Source: Siphonodentalium dalli | Lineage: Eukaryota > Mollusca > Scaphopoda > Gadilida > Siphonodentaliidae | Direction: 5' to 3' | NCBI GenBank assembly: GCA_032622095.1 | Contig: CP136069.1 | Span: forward strand, 11,798,036 to 11,862,035 | DNA: 64,000 nt | Shown here: positions 10,911 to 24,742 of the stretch, in pieces | How the letters are laid out: the number at the start of each line of letters is the position of its first letter | How positions within the stretch are numbered: position 1 is the first letter of the stretch | Notes under the pieces: model-generated | What the model saw: the letters and a program-made list of their open reading frames with translations, nothing else | Told to the model about the DNA's origin: nothing | Database searches by the model: none | Program-made: the position numbers and the translations under genes

Positions 10911-11307
10911 ACATTTGGTCATCATGGAATACCAGAGTGAACACATTTGGTCATCATGGAACCCCAGAGTAAAAACATTTTGTCATCACGAAACCCCAGA
11001 GTGAACACATTTGGTCATCACGGAACCCCGCAGAGTGAACACATTTGGTCATCATGGAACGACAGAGTAAACACATTTGGTCATCACGAAACCCCAGAGT
11101 GAACACATTTGGTCATCACGGAACCCCGCAGAGTGAACACATTTGGTCATCACGAAACCCCAGAGTGAACACATTTGGTCATCACGGATCCCCGCAGAGT
11201 GAACACATTTGGTCATTATGGACCCCAGAGTGAACACATTTGGTCATTACGAAACCCCGCAGAGTAAACACATTTGGTCTCACGTAACCCCAGACTGAAC
11301 ACATTTG
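10911..11307 (+). repeat. 32/34-bp minisatellite at 3' end of Ngaro-like copy 2
   Basis: About 12 units of the same family and nearly the same unit order as at 4429-4825, including the AAAACATTTTGTCATCAC variant as the third unit. It lies between the Ngaro-like 3' end and the left TIR. Confidence 0.95.
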
Positions 11308-13108
11308 TTTTATGGTGCCCACATTCATAGTGAGCAATGGGGGATGCCGCAGTGTCCTGGGCCCACAAAAAAGTACCCTGCCTTGCTCACCGGAAGCTGT
11401 ATTATGCTAATGATGAACAGATAGTCTGCCGTAGGAGCAGTTTTAGCCAGTCAAAAGTCAAAAGGCAGAAATAAAAGATAAAATTATAGAGCACCCTGGA
11501 ATATCTTTTAATTATCAATATTGTATTTAGGTTGAATTATTTGTTACTATTGTTTATGTAACAATCATAGTATTCACTATGGTTATAATTGAATGCATTT
11601 TTAATAAGTTAACTTAAAATTGGCGTAGGTAATTATAAAAAATTGTTAGTATGCATACCTTTAAATTATAACCAAAGTTGGTCAACAAGCCTATATAGGT
11701 CAAAAGTAAAGTCAATAATATGTTGTAGGTATAATAATGAGGTATCTGGTTTTAGTTTATACACAAAGTATAGTCTGATAATAATGGGTCTATAGTCTGC
11801 TTTTTGATCGAATTGTTTTGAATTACATTTATACATAAATGTTTTATATTTTATTAAAATAAAACTTCCCTCATATCCTTCTTAATGAGATTCCGTTGAT
11901 TATCAATTATGTGCAGTGAGTATCAACCCCTATATAATTATAAATAAATTATTGTATTAATATTATTATAGTGTATAATATAGTTTTTGGTTTCTAGCAG
12001 CATAGTATTACTATAAAGGTTATGCCGTTATAGGGGTATGCCATAAAAGGGTATAAATGTTTTAATGGATTAAATTTATAACAATCTCTTATGTGTCTTA
12101 TATATACATTTTAAATTATAGCATTATATAATTGTAAAGTTCCTTTTCTTAAATATCCTTTAACATGATTAAGTCCATTTTATTTGTGCTTATAACTATG
12201 TCCGTTAAAATTAATATAGGATTTGGCATTTAATATAGTATCTCCTTATAATAATTAAGGCAATTATGTGAATATTCCAAGGTATTGTCCTATACCCCTT
12301 AATAATATTATGTTCTAGTACCCTATTGTTAGTAGTACTATGCTGGGTGCCAGCGTTCAAACCAGGCATAGTAATGCACATAAATTATCGTAGTGGTGGA
12401 CAGACAGTTAAACAAACAGACAGACAGACATACATAACATATAGCCATATGTACATTATAAACATTGATTATTTGTAGACATCATTAAATGTACTACATG
12501 CATATATATCTCTTAAGTGGTATATGGTTTGGTATAAGGGGATTACATGCATTAATAGGTTTTTAGGTATGAGAAAGGGGAGGTTGTCTGCTAAGCATAT
12601 TAATGAATAGGCATGTTTTTATGGTCAGGGTCCCAATTTTTTGCAGACAATTTGTTCCCTGTTCTCATAACCAAATTTAGAAATGGAGAGTATATTTCTG
12701 GAGCGGTTTAAAATAATTTTGAAAATGTTTTAGAACGTACCCCCTAAAGTTAATTTATTTATGCCAAAGGTGGAATTTGGTTTTATATGTTACTAATAGG
12801 TTGATGTTTTGGAAAAGGTGCCAAAGTTTTTGATAGGGTCATCATCAGTTGCAGCTGCTGACTTGTGGTATACTAAGCATATGCCACATTCCGTTTCGAC
12901 TCGTTACCTGCAAGACGGTGTACTAAAAGCCAGCAATTTTATTTATACTATTTTTATTTTTGACTGGCTAAAACTGCTCTGACGGCAGACTGTCTGTTCA
13001 TCATTAGCGGAATGTAAGCTTCCGGTGAGCAAGGCAGGGTACCTTGTTTGTGGGCCCAGGACACTGTGGCATCACCCATTGCTCATTCTGAATATGGGCA
13101 CCATACAA
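11306..13108. mobile_element. 1.8-kb TIR element (complete form)
   Basis: The left TIR (about 11306-11465) and right TIR (about 12951-13108) are reverse complements over roughly 160 bp, with small differences. Shared landmarks are ATGGTGCCCA, GTGTCCTGGGCCCACAAA, CCTTGCTCACCGGAAGC, ATGATGAACAGA and AGCAGTTTTAGCCAGTCAAAA. The interior is AT-rich and has no credible ORF. Both ends abut minisatellite units (ACACATTTG on the left, CACATTTGGTCATCACGG on the right), as if the element sits in, or carries, that minisatellite. It could be a non-autonomous DNA transposon or a foldback element; the superfamily is not recognised. Confidence 0.7.
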
Positions 13109-16100
13109 CACATTTGGTCATCACGGAACCCTGCAGAGTGAGCACATATGGCCATCATGGAACCCCAGAGTAAACACATTTGGTCATCACGAAACCCCAG
13201 AGTGAACACATTTGATCATCACGGAACCCCGCAGAGTGAACACATTTGGTCATCATGGAACCCCAGACTGAACACATTTGGTCATCACGGAACCCCGCAG
13301 CGTGAACACATTTGGTCATTATGGAATCCCAGACTGAACACATTTGGTCATGACGGAACCCCGCAGAGTGAACACATTTGGTCATTATGTAACGACAGAT
13401 TAAACACATTTGGTCATCATGGAACGACAGAGTAAACACATTTGGTCATCATGGAACGACAGAGTGAACACATTTGGTCATCATGGAACGACAGATTGAA
13501 CACATTTGGTCATCATGGAACGACAGAGTAAACACATTTGGTCACCACGAAACCCCAGAGTAAACACATTTGGTCATCACGGAACCCCGCAGAGTGAACA
13601 CATTTTGTCATCATCGAACCCCAGAGTGAACACATTTGGTCAACATGGAACGACAGATTAAACACATTTGGTCATTATGGAACGACAGAGTGAACACATT
13701 TGGTCACCATGGAACGACAGAGTGAACACATTTGGTAGTCACGAACCCCACAGAGTGAACACATTTGGTCATCATGGAACCCCGCAGAGTGAACACATTT
13801 GGTCGTCATGGAACCCCGCAGAGTGAACACATTTGGTCATCATGGAACGACAGAGTGAACACATTTGGTCATCATGGAACGACAGAGTGAACACATTTGG
13901 TCATCATGGAAACCCAGAGTGAACACATTTGGTCATCATTGAACCCCAGAGTGAACAGATTTGGTCATCATGGAACCCCAGAGTGAACACATTTGGTCAT
14001 CATGGAACAACAGAGTGAACACATTTGGTCATCATGGAACGACAGAGTGAACACATTTGGTCATCATGGAACGACAGAGTAAACACATTTGGTCATCATG
14101 GAACGACAGAGTGAACACATTTGGTCATCATGGAACGACAGAGTAAACACATTTGGTCATCACGGAACAACAGAGTAAACACCTTTGGTCATCATGGAAC
14201 CCCAGAGCGAACACATTTGGTCATCATGGAACCCCGCAGAGTGAACACATTTGGTCATCGCGAAACCCCAGAGTGAACACATTTGGTCATCATGGAACGA
14301 CAGAGTAAACACATTTGGTCATCATGGAACGACAGAGTGAACACATTTGGACATTACGGAACGACAGAGTGAACACATTTGGTCATCGCGGAACGACAGA
14401 GTAAACACATATGGTCATCATGGAACGACATAGTGAACACGTTTGGTCATCACGGAACGACAGAGTAAACACCTTTGGTCATCATGGAACGACAGAGTGA
14501 ACACATTTGGTCATCATGGAACGACAGAGTGAACACATTTGGTCATCATGGAACCCCAGAGTAAACACATTTGGTCATCACGAAACCCCAGAGTGAACAC
14601 ATCTGGTCATCATGGAACCCCAGAGTGAACACATTTGGTCATCATGGAACGACAGAGTGAAAACATTTGGTCACGATTGAACGACAGAATGAACACATTT
14701 GGTCATTATGGATCGACAGAGTAAACACATTTGGTCATCATGGAACGACAGAGTGGAAACATTTTGTAATCATGGAACGACATAGTGAACACATTTGGTC
14801 ACCATGGAATGACATAGTAAAAACATTTGGTCATGATGGAACGACAGAGTGAACACATTTGATCACCATGGAACGGCAGAGTGAACACATTTTGTCATTA
14901 TGGAACCGCGCAGAGTGAACACATTTGGTCATCAAATAACCCCAGAGTGAACACATTTGGTCACCATGGAACGACAGAGTGAACACATTTGGTCATTATG
15001 GAACCTCGCAGAGTGAACACATTTGGTCATCATGAAACGACAGAGTGAACACATTTGGTCATCATGGAACGACAGAGTGAATACATTTGGTCACCATGGA
15101 ACGACAGAGTAAACACATTTGGTCATCATGGAACGACAGAGTGAACACATTTGATCATCATGGAACGACAGAGTGAACACATTTGGTCATCATGGAACGA
15201 CAGAGTTAACACATTTGGTCATCACGAAACCCCAGAGTGAACACATTTGGTCACCACGGAACCCCGCAGAGTGAACACATTTGGTCACCACGAACCCTGC
15301 AGAGTGAACACATGTGGTCAATATGGAACCCCAGAGTGAACACATTTGGTCATCATGGAACGACAGAGTGAACACATTTGGTCATCATGGAACGACAGAG
15401 TGAACACATTTGGTCATCATGGAACGACAGAGTGAACACATTTGGTCATCACGGAACCCCGCAGAGTGAACACATTTGGTCATCATCGAACCCCAGAGTG
15501 AACACATTTGGTCAACATAGAACGACAGATTAAACACATTTGGTCATTATGGAACGACAGAGTGAACACATTTGGTCACCATGGAACGACAGAGTGAAAA
15601 CATTTGGTCATCACGAACCCCGCAGAGTGAACACATTTGGTCATCATGGAACCCCGCAGAGTGAACACATTTGGTCGTCATGGAACCCCGCAGAGTGAAC
15701 ACATTTGGTCATCATGGAACGACAGAGTGAACACATTTGGTCATCATGGAACGACAGAGTGAACACATTTGGTCATCATGGAACGACAGAGTGAACACAT
15801 TTGGTCATCATGGAACCCCAGAGTGAACACATTTGGTCATCATTGAACCCCAGAGTGAACACATTTGGTCATCATGGAACGACAGAGTGAACACATTTGG
15901 TCATCATGGAACGACAGAGTGAACACATTTGGTCATCACGGAACGACAGAGTAAACATCTTTGGTCATCATGGAACGACAGAGTGAACACATTTGGTCAT
16001 CATGGAACGACAGAGTGAACACATTTGGTCATCATGGAACGACAGAGTAAACACATTTGGTCATCATGGAACCCCGCAGAGTGAACACATTTGGTCATCA

Positions 16101-19100
16101 TGGAACGACAGAGTGAACACATTTGGTCATCATGGAACGACAGAGTAAACATCTTTGGTCATCATGGAACGACAGAGTGAACACATTTGGTCATCATGGA
16201 ACGACAGAGTGAACACATTTGGTCATCACGGAACGACAGAGTAAACATCTTTGGTCATCATGGAACGACAGAGTGAACACATTTGGTCATCATGGAACGA
16301 CAGAGTGAACACATTTGGTCATCATGGAACGACAGAGTGAACACATTTGGTCATCACGGAACGACAGAGTAAACATCTTTGGTCATCATGGAACGACAGA
16401 GCGAATACATTTGGTCATCACGAAACCCCAGAGTGAACACATTTGGTCATCATGGAACCCCAGAGTGAACACATTTGGTCATCACGAAACCCCAGAGTGA
16501 ACACATTTGGTCATCATGGAACCCCAGAGTGAACACATTTGGTCATCACGGAACCCCAGAGTGAACACATTTGGTCATCATGGAACGACAGAGTGAAAAC
16601 ATTTGGTCACGATGGAACGACAGAATGAACACATTTGGTCATTATGGATCGACAGAGTGAACACATTTGGTCATCATGGAACGACAGAGTGGAAACATTT
16701 GGTCATCATGGAACGACAGAGTGAACACATTTGGTCACCATGGAACGACATAGTAAAAACATTTGGTCATCATGGAACGACAGAGTGAACACATTTGATC
16801 ACCATGGAACGACAGAGTGAACACATTTTGTCATTATGGAACCGCGCAGAGTGAACACATTTGGTCATCAAATAACCCCAGAGTGAACACATTTGGTCAT
16901 TATGGAACCCCGCAGAGTGAACACATTTGGTCATCATGAAACGACAGAGTGAACACATTTGGTCATCATGGAACGACAGAGTGAATACATTTGGTCACCA
17001 TGGAACGACAGAGTAAACACATTTGGTCATCATGGAACGACAGAGTGAACACATTTGGTCATCATGGAACCCCAGAGTGAACACATTTGGTCATCATGGG
17101 ACCCCAGAGTGAACGCATTTGGTCATCATGGAACGACAGAGAGAACACATTTGGTCATCATGGAACGACAGAGTGAACACATTTGATCATCATGGAACGA
17201 CAGAGTGAACACATTTGGTCATCATGTAACGACAGAGTAAACACATTTGGTCATCACGAAACCCCAGAGTGAACACATTTGGTCACCACGGAACCCCGCA
17301 GAGTGAACACATTTGGTCACCACGAACCCTGCAGAGTGAACACATTTGGTCATTATGGAACCCCAGAGTGAACACATTTGGTCATCATGGAACGACAGAG
17401 TGAACACATTTGGTCATCATGGAACGACAGAGTGAACACATTTGGTCATCATGGAACGACAGAGTGAACACATTTGGTCATCACGGAACCCCGCAGAGTG
17501 AACACATTTGGTCATCATCGAACCCCAGAGTGAACACATTTGGTCAACATGGAACGACAGATTAAACACATTTGGTCATTATGGAACGACAGAGTGAACA
17601 CATTTGGTCACCATGGAACGACAGAGTGAACACATTTGGTCATCACGAACCCCGCAGAGTGAACACATTTGGTCATCATGGAACCCCGCAGAGTGAACAC
17701 ATTTGGTCGTCATGGAACCCCGCAGAGTGAACACATTTGGTCATCATGGAACGACAGAATGAACACATTTGGTCATCATGGAACGACAGAGTGAACACAT
17801 TAGGTCATCATGGAACGACAGAGTGAACACATTTGATCATCATGGAACCCCAGAGTGAACACATTTGGTCATCATTGAACCCCAGAGTGAACACATTTGG
17901 TCATCATGGAACGACAGAGTGAACACATTTGGTCATCATGGAACGACAGAGTGAACACATTTGGTCATCACGGAACGACAGAGTAAACACCTTTGGTCAT
18001 CATGGAACGACAGAGTGAACACATTTGGTCATCATGGAACCCCGCAGAGTGAACACATTTGGTCATCACGGAACCCCGCAGAGTGAGCACATATGGCCAT
18101 CATGGAACCCCAGAGTAAACACATTTGGTCATCACTGAACCCCGTAGAGTGAACACATTTGGTCATCACTGAACCCCGCAGAGTGAACACATTTGGTCAT
18201 CATGGAACCCCAGACTGAACACATTTGGTCATCACGGAACCCCGCAGCGTGAACACATTTGGTCATTATGGAATCCCAGACTGAACACATTTGGTCATGA
18301 CGGAACCCCGCAGAGTGAACACATTTGGTCATTATGTAACGACAGATTAAACACATTTGGTCACCATGGAACGACATAGTAAAAACATTTGGTCATCATG
18401 GAACGACAGAGTGAACACATTTGATCACCATGGAACGACAGAGTGAATACATTTTGTCATTATGGAACCGCGCAGAGTAAACACATTTGGTCACCACGAA
18501 ACCCCAGAGTGAACACATTTGGTCATCACGGAACCCCGCAGAGTGAACACATTTGGTCATCATCGAACCCCAGAGTGAACACATTTGGTCAACATGGAAC
18601 GACAGATTAAACACATTTGGTCATTATGGAACGACAGAGTGAACACATTTGGTCACCATGGAACGACAGAGTGAACACATTTGGTAGTCACGAACCCCGC
18701 AGAGTGAACACATTTGGTCATCATGGAACCCCGCAGAGTGAACACATTTGGTCGTCATGGAACCCCGCAGAGTGAAGACATTTGGTCATCATGGAACGAC
18801 AGAGTGAACACATTTGGTCATCATGGAACGACAGAGTGAACACATTTGGTCATCATGGAACCCCAGAGTGAACACATTTGGTCATCATTGAACCCCAGAG
18901 TGAACACATTTGGTCATCATGGAACCCCAGAGTGAACACATTTGGTCATCATTGAACCCCAGAGTGAACACATTTGGTCATCATGGAACCCCAGAGTGAA
19001 CACATTTGGTCATCATGGAACGACAGAGTGAACACATTTGGTCATCATGGAACGACAGAGTGAACACATTTGGTCATCGTGGAACGACAGAGTAAACACA

Positions 19101-21124
19101 TTTGGTCATCATGGAACGGCAGTGTGAACACATTTGGTCATCATGGAACGACAGAGTAAACACATTTGGTCATCACGGAACAACAGAGTAAACACATTTG
19201 GTCATCATGGAACCCCAGAGCGAACACATTTGGTCATCATGGAACCCCGCAGAGTGAACACATTTGTTCATCATGGAACGAAAGAGTAAACACATTTGGT
19301 CATCATGGAACGACAGAGTGAACACATTTGGACATCACGGAACGACAGAGTGAACACATTTGGTCATCGCGGAACGACAGAGTAAACACATTTGGTCATC
19401 ATGGAACGACAGAGTGAACACGTTTGGTCATCACGGAACGACAGAGTAAACACCTTTGGTCATCATGGAACGACAGAGTGAACACATTTGGTCATCATGG
19501 AACGACAGTGTGAACACATTTGGTCATCATGGAACGACAGAGCGAACACATTTGGTCATCACGAAACCCCAGAGTGAACACATTTGGTCATCACGAAACC
19601 CCAGAATGAACACATTTGGTCATCACGGAACCCCAGAGTGAACACATTTGGTCATCATGGAACGACAGAGTGAACACATTTGGTCATCATGGAACGACAG
19701 TGTGAACACATTTGGTCATCATGGAACGACAGTGTGAACACATTTGGTCATCATGGAACGACAGTGTGAACACATTTGGTCATCATGGAACGACAGAGCG
19801 AACACATTTGGTCATCACGAAACCCCAGAGTGAACACATTTGGTCATCACGGAACCCCAGAGTGAACACATTTGGTCATCATGGAACGACAGTGTGAACA
19901 CATTTGGTCATCATGGAACGACAGAGCGAACACATTTGGTCATCACGAAACCCCAGAGTGAACACATTTGGTCATCACGAAACCCCAGAGTGAACACATT
20001 TGGTCATCACGGAACCCCAGACTGAACACATTTGGTCATCATGGAACGACAGAGTGAAAACATTTGGTCACGATGGAAAGACATAATGAACACATTTGGT
20101 CATTATGGATCGACAGAGTGAACACATTTGGTCATCATGGAACGACAGAGTGGAAACATTTGGTCATCATGGAACGACAGAGTGAACACATTTGGTCATC
20201 ATGGAACGACAGAGTGGAAACATTTGGTCATCATGGAACGACAGTGTGAACACATTTGGTCATCATGGAACGACAGAGCGAACACATTTGGTCATCACGA
20301 AACCCCAGAGTGAACACATTTGGTCATCATGGAACGACAGAGTGAAAACATTTGGTCACGATGGAAAGACATAATGAACACATTTGGTCATTATGGATCG
20401 ACAGAGTGAACACATTTGGTCATCATGGAACGACAGAGTGGAAACATTTGGTCATCATGGAACGACAGAGTGAACACATTTGGTCACCACGAAATCCCAG
20501 AGTGAACACATTTGGTCATCACGGAACCCCGCAGAGTGGAAACATTTGGTCATCATGGAACGACAGAGTGAACACATTTGGTCAACATGGAACGACAGAT
20601 TAAACACATTTGGTCATTATGGAACGACAGAGTGAACACATTTGATCATTATGGAACGACAGAGTGAACACATTTGATCACCATGGAACGACTGAGTGAA
20701 CACATTTTGTCATTATGGAACCGCGCAGAGTGAACACATTTGGTCATCAAATAACCCCAGAGTGAACACATTTGGTCACGATGGAACGACAGAGTGAACA
20801 CATTTGGTCATTATGGAACCTCGCAGAGTGAACACATTTGGTCATCATGAAACGACAGAGTGGACACATTTGGTCATCATGGAACGACAGAGTGAATACA
20901 TTTGGTCACCATGGAACGACAGAGTAAACACATTTGGTCATCATGGAACGACAGAGTGAACACATTTGATCATCATGGAACGACAGAGTGGACACATTTG
21001 GTCATCATGGAACGACAGAGTAAACACAGAGTGAACACATTTGGTCACCACGGAACCCCGCAGAGTGAACACATTTGGTCACCACGAACCCTGCAGAGTG
21101 AACACATTTGGTCAATATGGAACA
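13109..21124 (+). repeat. Large 32/34-bp minisatellite array, left block
   Basis: About 8 kb of head-to-tail units (ACACATTTGGTCATCA plus TGGAACGACAGAGTGA and its CCCC or CCCCGC variants), roughly 250 units. Variant units recur in the same order: the run ATTTTGTCATTATGG-AACCGCGCAG followed by a TCATCAAATAACCCC unit occurs at about 14905, 16841, 18467 (first part) and 20720. This shows a higher-order repeat of about 1.6-2.25 kb. Frames of about 61 codons inside the array arise from the 32-bp period and are not genes. There are no spacers, so this is not a CRISPR array. Confidence 0.97.
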
Positions 21125-22366
21125 CTTTATTCTAACTGGCTACCAATTTACATTTACATTAATACCTTGATAATTGGCATGACTTTAATTATAACATTGC
21201 CACCAATTTGCATTAATATGACATGACTTTAATTATAACATTGCCACCAATTTGCATTAATATGATACTTTTTAATTTAACTCATCTACCAACTTCAATT
21301 GGTCTAACCTAGCTACTAAGCTTAATTGGCCTGACCCCTGAACCAAATTACGGTGATATCATGACAACATTTTTTCGGACTTGACAACCTGTTATATTGA
21401 TAAAAAAAATTGGGCTATAATGGTAGCACAGCCACCGAATTGCATTTATCTAACCTGACTGCCGAATTATGCTAGCTTATGATCAGTCTGTACTGGTTTC
21501 TTGACATAACATTGGTTGCAGCACAGCCACCAATTTTCTTTAGCATGGCCACCTATTCACATTATATCATTTCTACATTTCGAGTATTGGCATTGGTTGC
21601 AGTACAGCCACCTTTTGCTTTTGATCATCCCACCTTCAGAAATCATGCATAAACGCTCTTTATGTTTACCAGATCACTACAAACCATCGGCATTTGATCA
21701 AATTACGACAGCCATCACGTCAGTTTATTCACTTGCTATCTACTCACCTTACAATAACTTTCATAACAGGTATTGTCAGATAGTTTTTATATAGATAAAT
21801 GCACAATACTCTTATGTTTCTTCATGGATCTTTATACATGCATTATTGAAACTCCAAAAACATTTATTCTATATATTACTAATACTACTCCTCCACACTG
21901 GTCCCTTGTAATTGAGAGAAATATATTATTCTGTTAAATAATAGTCTCAAAATACATAGATACAATTTCTATTCACTATGATGTAAATCTTCCGTCCAAT
22001 TTGCACTGTTACACTATGGTGATGATTACAGCACCTTTGCTGCTAAATCTCAACGAACGCTCTTTATACCATACATATTTGGAAGCTTTAGCTAATGAAC
22101 GCTCTTTATTCTCGCGTGCTTTGCTGTCTGTTTCGACGGATTGCCTTATACACGGAAATTCCCATTTCATGCAGCTTATAGATGTTTTAATACGTTTGAA
22201 TTGTTTAAATGATAGTATTTGGCTATAGAAATACTTAATTACCATAAACTATACATAGGGACTGGTTTTCAGCACATAATACGGCCTATTATCTGTAATT
22301 CTCGGGCATTAATTGTGATATTTCCACAAATCGTGCACAGGGGCCTTGTACATACTTTACTTCAAT
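21125..22366 (+). other. 5' non-coding part of PLE copy 1
   Basis: There is no credible gene. A 44-bp unit containing CATGACTTTAATTATAACAT occurs twice in tandem (21178-21265). The motif AACGCTCTTTA occurs three times (about 21652, 22054, 22097), and variants of GCCACCAATTTGCATT recur. The small open frames lack family features. This would be the leader or promoter of the element. Confidence 0.55.
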
Positions 22367-24742
22367 ATGCATACGTTTTACGTATTCAAAGCCCACCTAC
22401 ACAAGAAGGATTCTTTCCGAAGGCACATCACAGAGTATTCACGCCTAAAATATGACCGGTTGAACCATATTTATAGTACTCAAAACACTTGTACCATTGA
22501 CAAATTGTTCACTCTTCAACAAGAGATCATGGATACATGGTCACGCATCCACCCAAAATATAGTAGGGATACGATGTCCTTCCTCAATATAACGAACCAT
22601 GGTGATATCATGAGTGAATTTGGTGATGTCTTGGACCTCATCAAAGACTTTGTAAACCTTGTTTCGGTTTTCCGGAAAATAACTGGAATTCTTGTAGAAT
22701 TTCCAGACAATGATGATTATGTACACACATTTAGAGAGCGTCGTTCTATTAGAGAACTTAAAAAGATCCTCCTACCTTGCCTATACCATAATATTGGTTT
22801 CAGAATTTTTGATAGGATATTAGATGAATATTCACTATTATGTATCAAAGAACAGACATCTTTAAAGAGTAAGGTATTTAATTTCATACCATGGTCTTTA
22901 CCAGAAGACCTTATACAAGTTCTTGAGATGGGACCTAATTTCATAATGACGCCATTACAAGGGAATCCTAAAACCCTTGCTGATACCATTAAACAGGAAA
23001 CATACCGAGCTGTCGAACAGGTCAACAGATCAACCATAAATATGGTTTCCGCTTATAAGGTCCAGCCTAATAAGTCCACTAACCCAATAACGTATGCACA
23101 CATTCTCCATCCTGACCTACCCTCTAAAAATGTACAGGGTACAATCGATGTTATTAGCGACTTAAATGAAGATTTTGTCATGAATTCCGAAATGTCCATT
23201 CATAACAAAAATATTAATCAAAATCAATTTAAACGCTTCAATACATTTTGTAGTAGGCCAGATGTTGTAGTGGCCCCTGCAGACAAAGGTCTGGGGCTTT
23301 CTATTAACACAGTAGATTGGTACGTTAATGAATATAAAAGGCAACTGGCAGATGATACAACGTACAAAGAAGTACCATATGAACTTATGCATGATATTAT
23401 ATCACAAGGCGTTACAGAAATTGGTAGAATAGCCTATAAATATAGAAACAGTACTATTGATAAAAAACAACTTAATAAATTAATTGGAATAAAATCCAAA
23501 GACATTATAATGCCATCTTTAAACATTGCTCCCAAGGTACATAAACTTAAAACTTTCCCTTCCCATGTCAATGAGCCTAGTTTAACTGGTAGGCCAATTT
23601 GTAATGGCTATTTAGCTATTAATACGAATCCTTCTAGAGTTCTTGGGAACTTATTAGAGGGTTATCTATCTCAACTCAAAACTCACTATGATGATAACAA
23701 CCTTGTATGGACTATATGCAGGGACGCTATGCATGCAATAAATTGTGTAAACGATACTTTAATTCTCCCTGATAAACTCAATACATATTTCCTTTTGAGT
23801 TTTGACTTTGAAAGCTTGTATACACGGGTGAGGAACGAGGATATGTATAATGCGTTCAATTTTTTAAGATCCATCCTCAAGATAGATAATGACCACTATA
23901 AATTTATGATCGACCTTTTTGAATTTATCCAGAAGTTTTCTTTTTTCCACGTTGGTTTCAGTAAACTGTACCAACAAATCAATGGATTTGCGATGGGTAC
24001 TTTTTTCAGTTCACAAGCCGCTAACCTCGTACTTCTAAGGAGTGAATATTACATGTTTATGAACAACATTATTATGGATCATACCAGATATTTTTTAAGG
24101 TACATTGATGACGGTACATTATGTGTTGAAATCGAACCTGAACTTCTAAGCCTATTCATTAACATAATAAAAATTAACTACCCTAATCACATCAACATAG
24201 AATTTGAAGTTAGCAAATTTTGTACAAAATTCCTAGATTTAACTATATCTATTAACCATGCTATGTTCTTTGAAAATAAACTACATGTTGGATTATACCA
24301 AAAGGCATACAACACATACTCATATACTCATTATAAATCAAACCACCCCCCTCATATATTAGCTGGAATTATTAAAACAGAATGCCACAGATATTTTAGG
24401 CATAGCACTGACATTTCAGACTATGACTTTTATCTGGAACTCTTTGTTAACAGACTATTGAAATGTGGTTACCCCTTGCCATTTATCACAAAGAATCTTA
24501 TCAAATACGATGATATAGTCCACAAAGAATTTTTTGGAGTCAAACTTAATAAAACTACTTATAATAAATGTTATGCCACAGTAAAATATTGTAATTCAAC
24601 CAAGTCACATATACCTATTAGGAGAAATGTTCTTCATGTTACACCTAACAGTCGTATAGGCTATGAGATGGGTAAGAAACTTCACATTCGGGCACTCACT
24701 AAAAAGAGGCTCCATGGGAAATTAACTCAACATTTTCATTAG
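22367..24742 (+). CDS. Penelope-like reverse transcriptase (copy 1), no GIY-YIG domain
   Basis: A 791-residue RT that would copy element RNA onto a DNA end. PLE motifs in order: LEMGPNF (about 187-193), VVVAPADKG (about 301-309), APKVHK (388-393), TGRPICNGY (about 408), catalytic SFDFESLYT (about 478), INGFAMGTFFS (about 538), catalytic RYIDD (about 578-582), FLDLTI (about 622) and a YQKAYNTYSY-SNHPPH block (about 644-661). The frame is uninterrupted. It is open upstream to a TTG at 22346, but the first ATG is 22367, which I choose. It ends in basic sequence shortly after the RT and thumb; the GIY-YIG endonuclease usual in canonical Penelope elements is absent, as in the endonuclease-deficient PLEs described at telomeres. 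Confidence 0.92.
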   Translation: MHTFYVFKAHLHKKDSFRRHITEYSRLKYDRLNHIYSTQNTCTIDKLFTLQQEIMDTWSRIHPKYSRDTMSFLNITNHGDIMSEFGDVLDLIKDFVNLVSVFRKITGILVEFPDNDDYVHTFRERRSIRELKKILLPCLYHNIGFRIFDRILDEYSLLCIKEQTSLKSKVFNFIPWSLPEDLIQVLEMGPNFIMTPLQGNPKTLADTIKQETYRAVEQVNRSTINMVSAYKVQPNKSTNPITYAHILHPDLPSKNVQGTIDVISDLNEDFVMNSEMSIHNKNINQNQFKRFNTFCSRPDVVVAPADKGLGLSINTVDWYVNEYKRQLADDTTYKEVPYELMHDIISQGVTEIGRIAYKYRNSTIDKKQLNKLIGIKSKDIIMPSLNIAPKVHKLKTFPSHVNEPSLTGRPICNGYLAINTNPSRVLGNLLEGYLSQLKTHYDDNNLVWTICRDAMHAINCVNDTLILPDKLNTYFLLSFDFESLYTRVRNEDMYNAFNFLRSILKIDNDHYKFMIDLFEFIQKFSFFHVGFSKLYQQINGFAMGTFFSSQAANLVLLRSEYYMFMNNIIMDHTRYFLRYIDDGTLCVEIEPELLSLFINIIKINYPNHINIEFEVSKFCTKFLDLTISINHAMFFENKLHVGLYQKAYNTYSYTHYKSNHPPHILAGIIKTECHRYFRHSTDISDYDFYLELFVNRLLKCGYPLPFITKNLIKYDDIVHKEFFGVKLNKTTYNKCYATVKYCNSTKSHIPIRRNVLHVTPNSRIGYEMGKKLHIRALTKKRLHGKLTQHFH

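Noticed and set aside
13109-21124. Dozens of ~61-codon frames on both strands in the minisatellite (HIWSSWNDRVNTFGHHGT-type repeats)
   Set aside because: They arise because a 32-bp unit cycles through three frames with one stop per cycle. Length tracks the repeat period, not a gene.
22346-22366. TTG start for the PLE RT
   Set aside because: In a eukaryotic element the first ATG in frame, 22367, is the better start.
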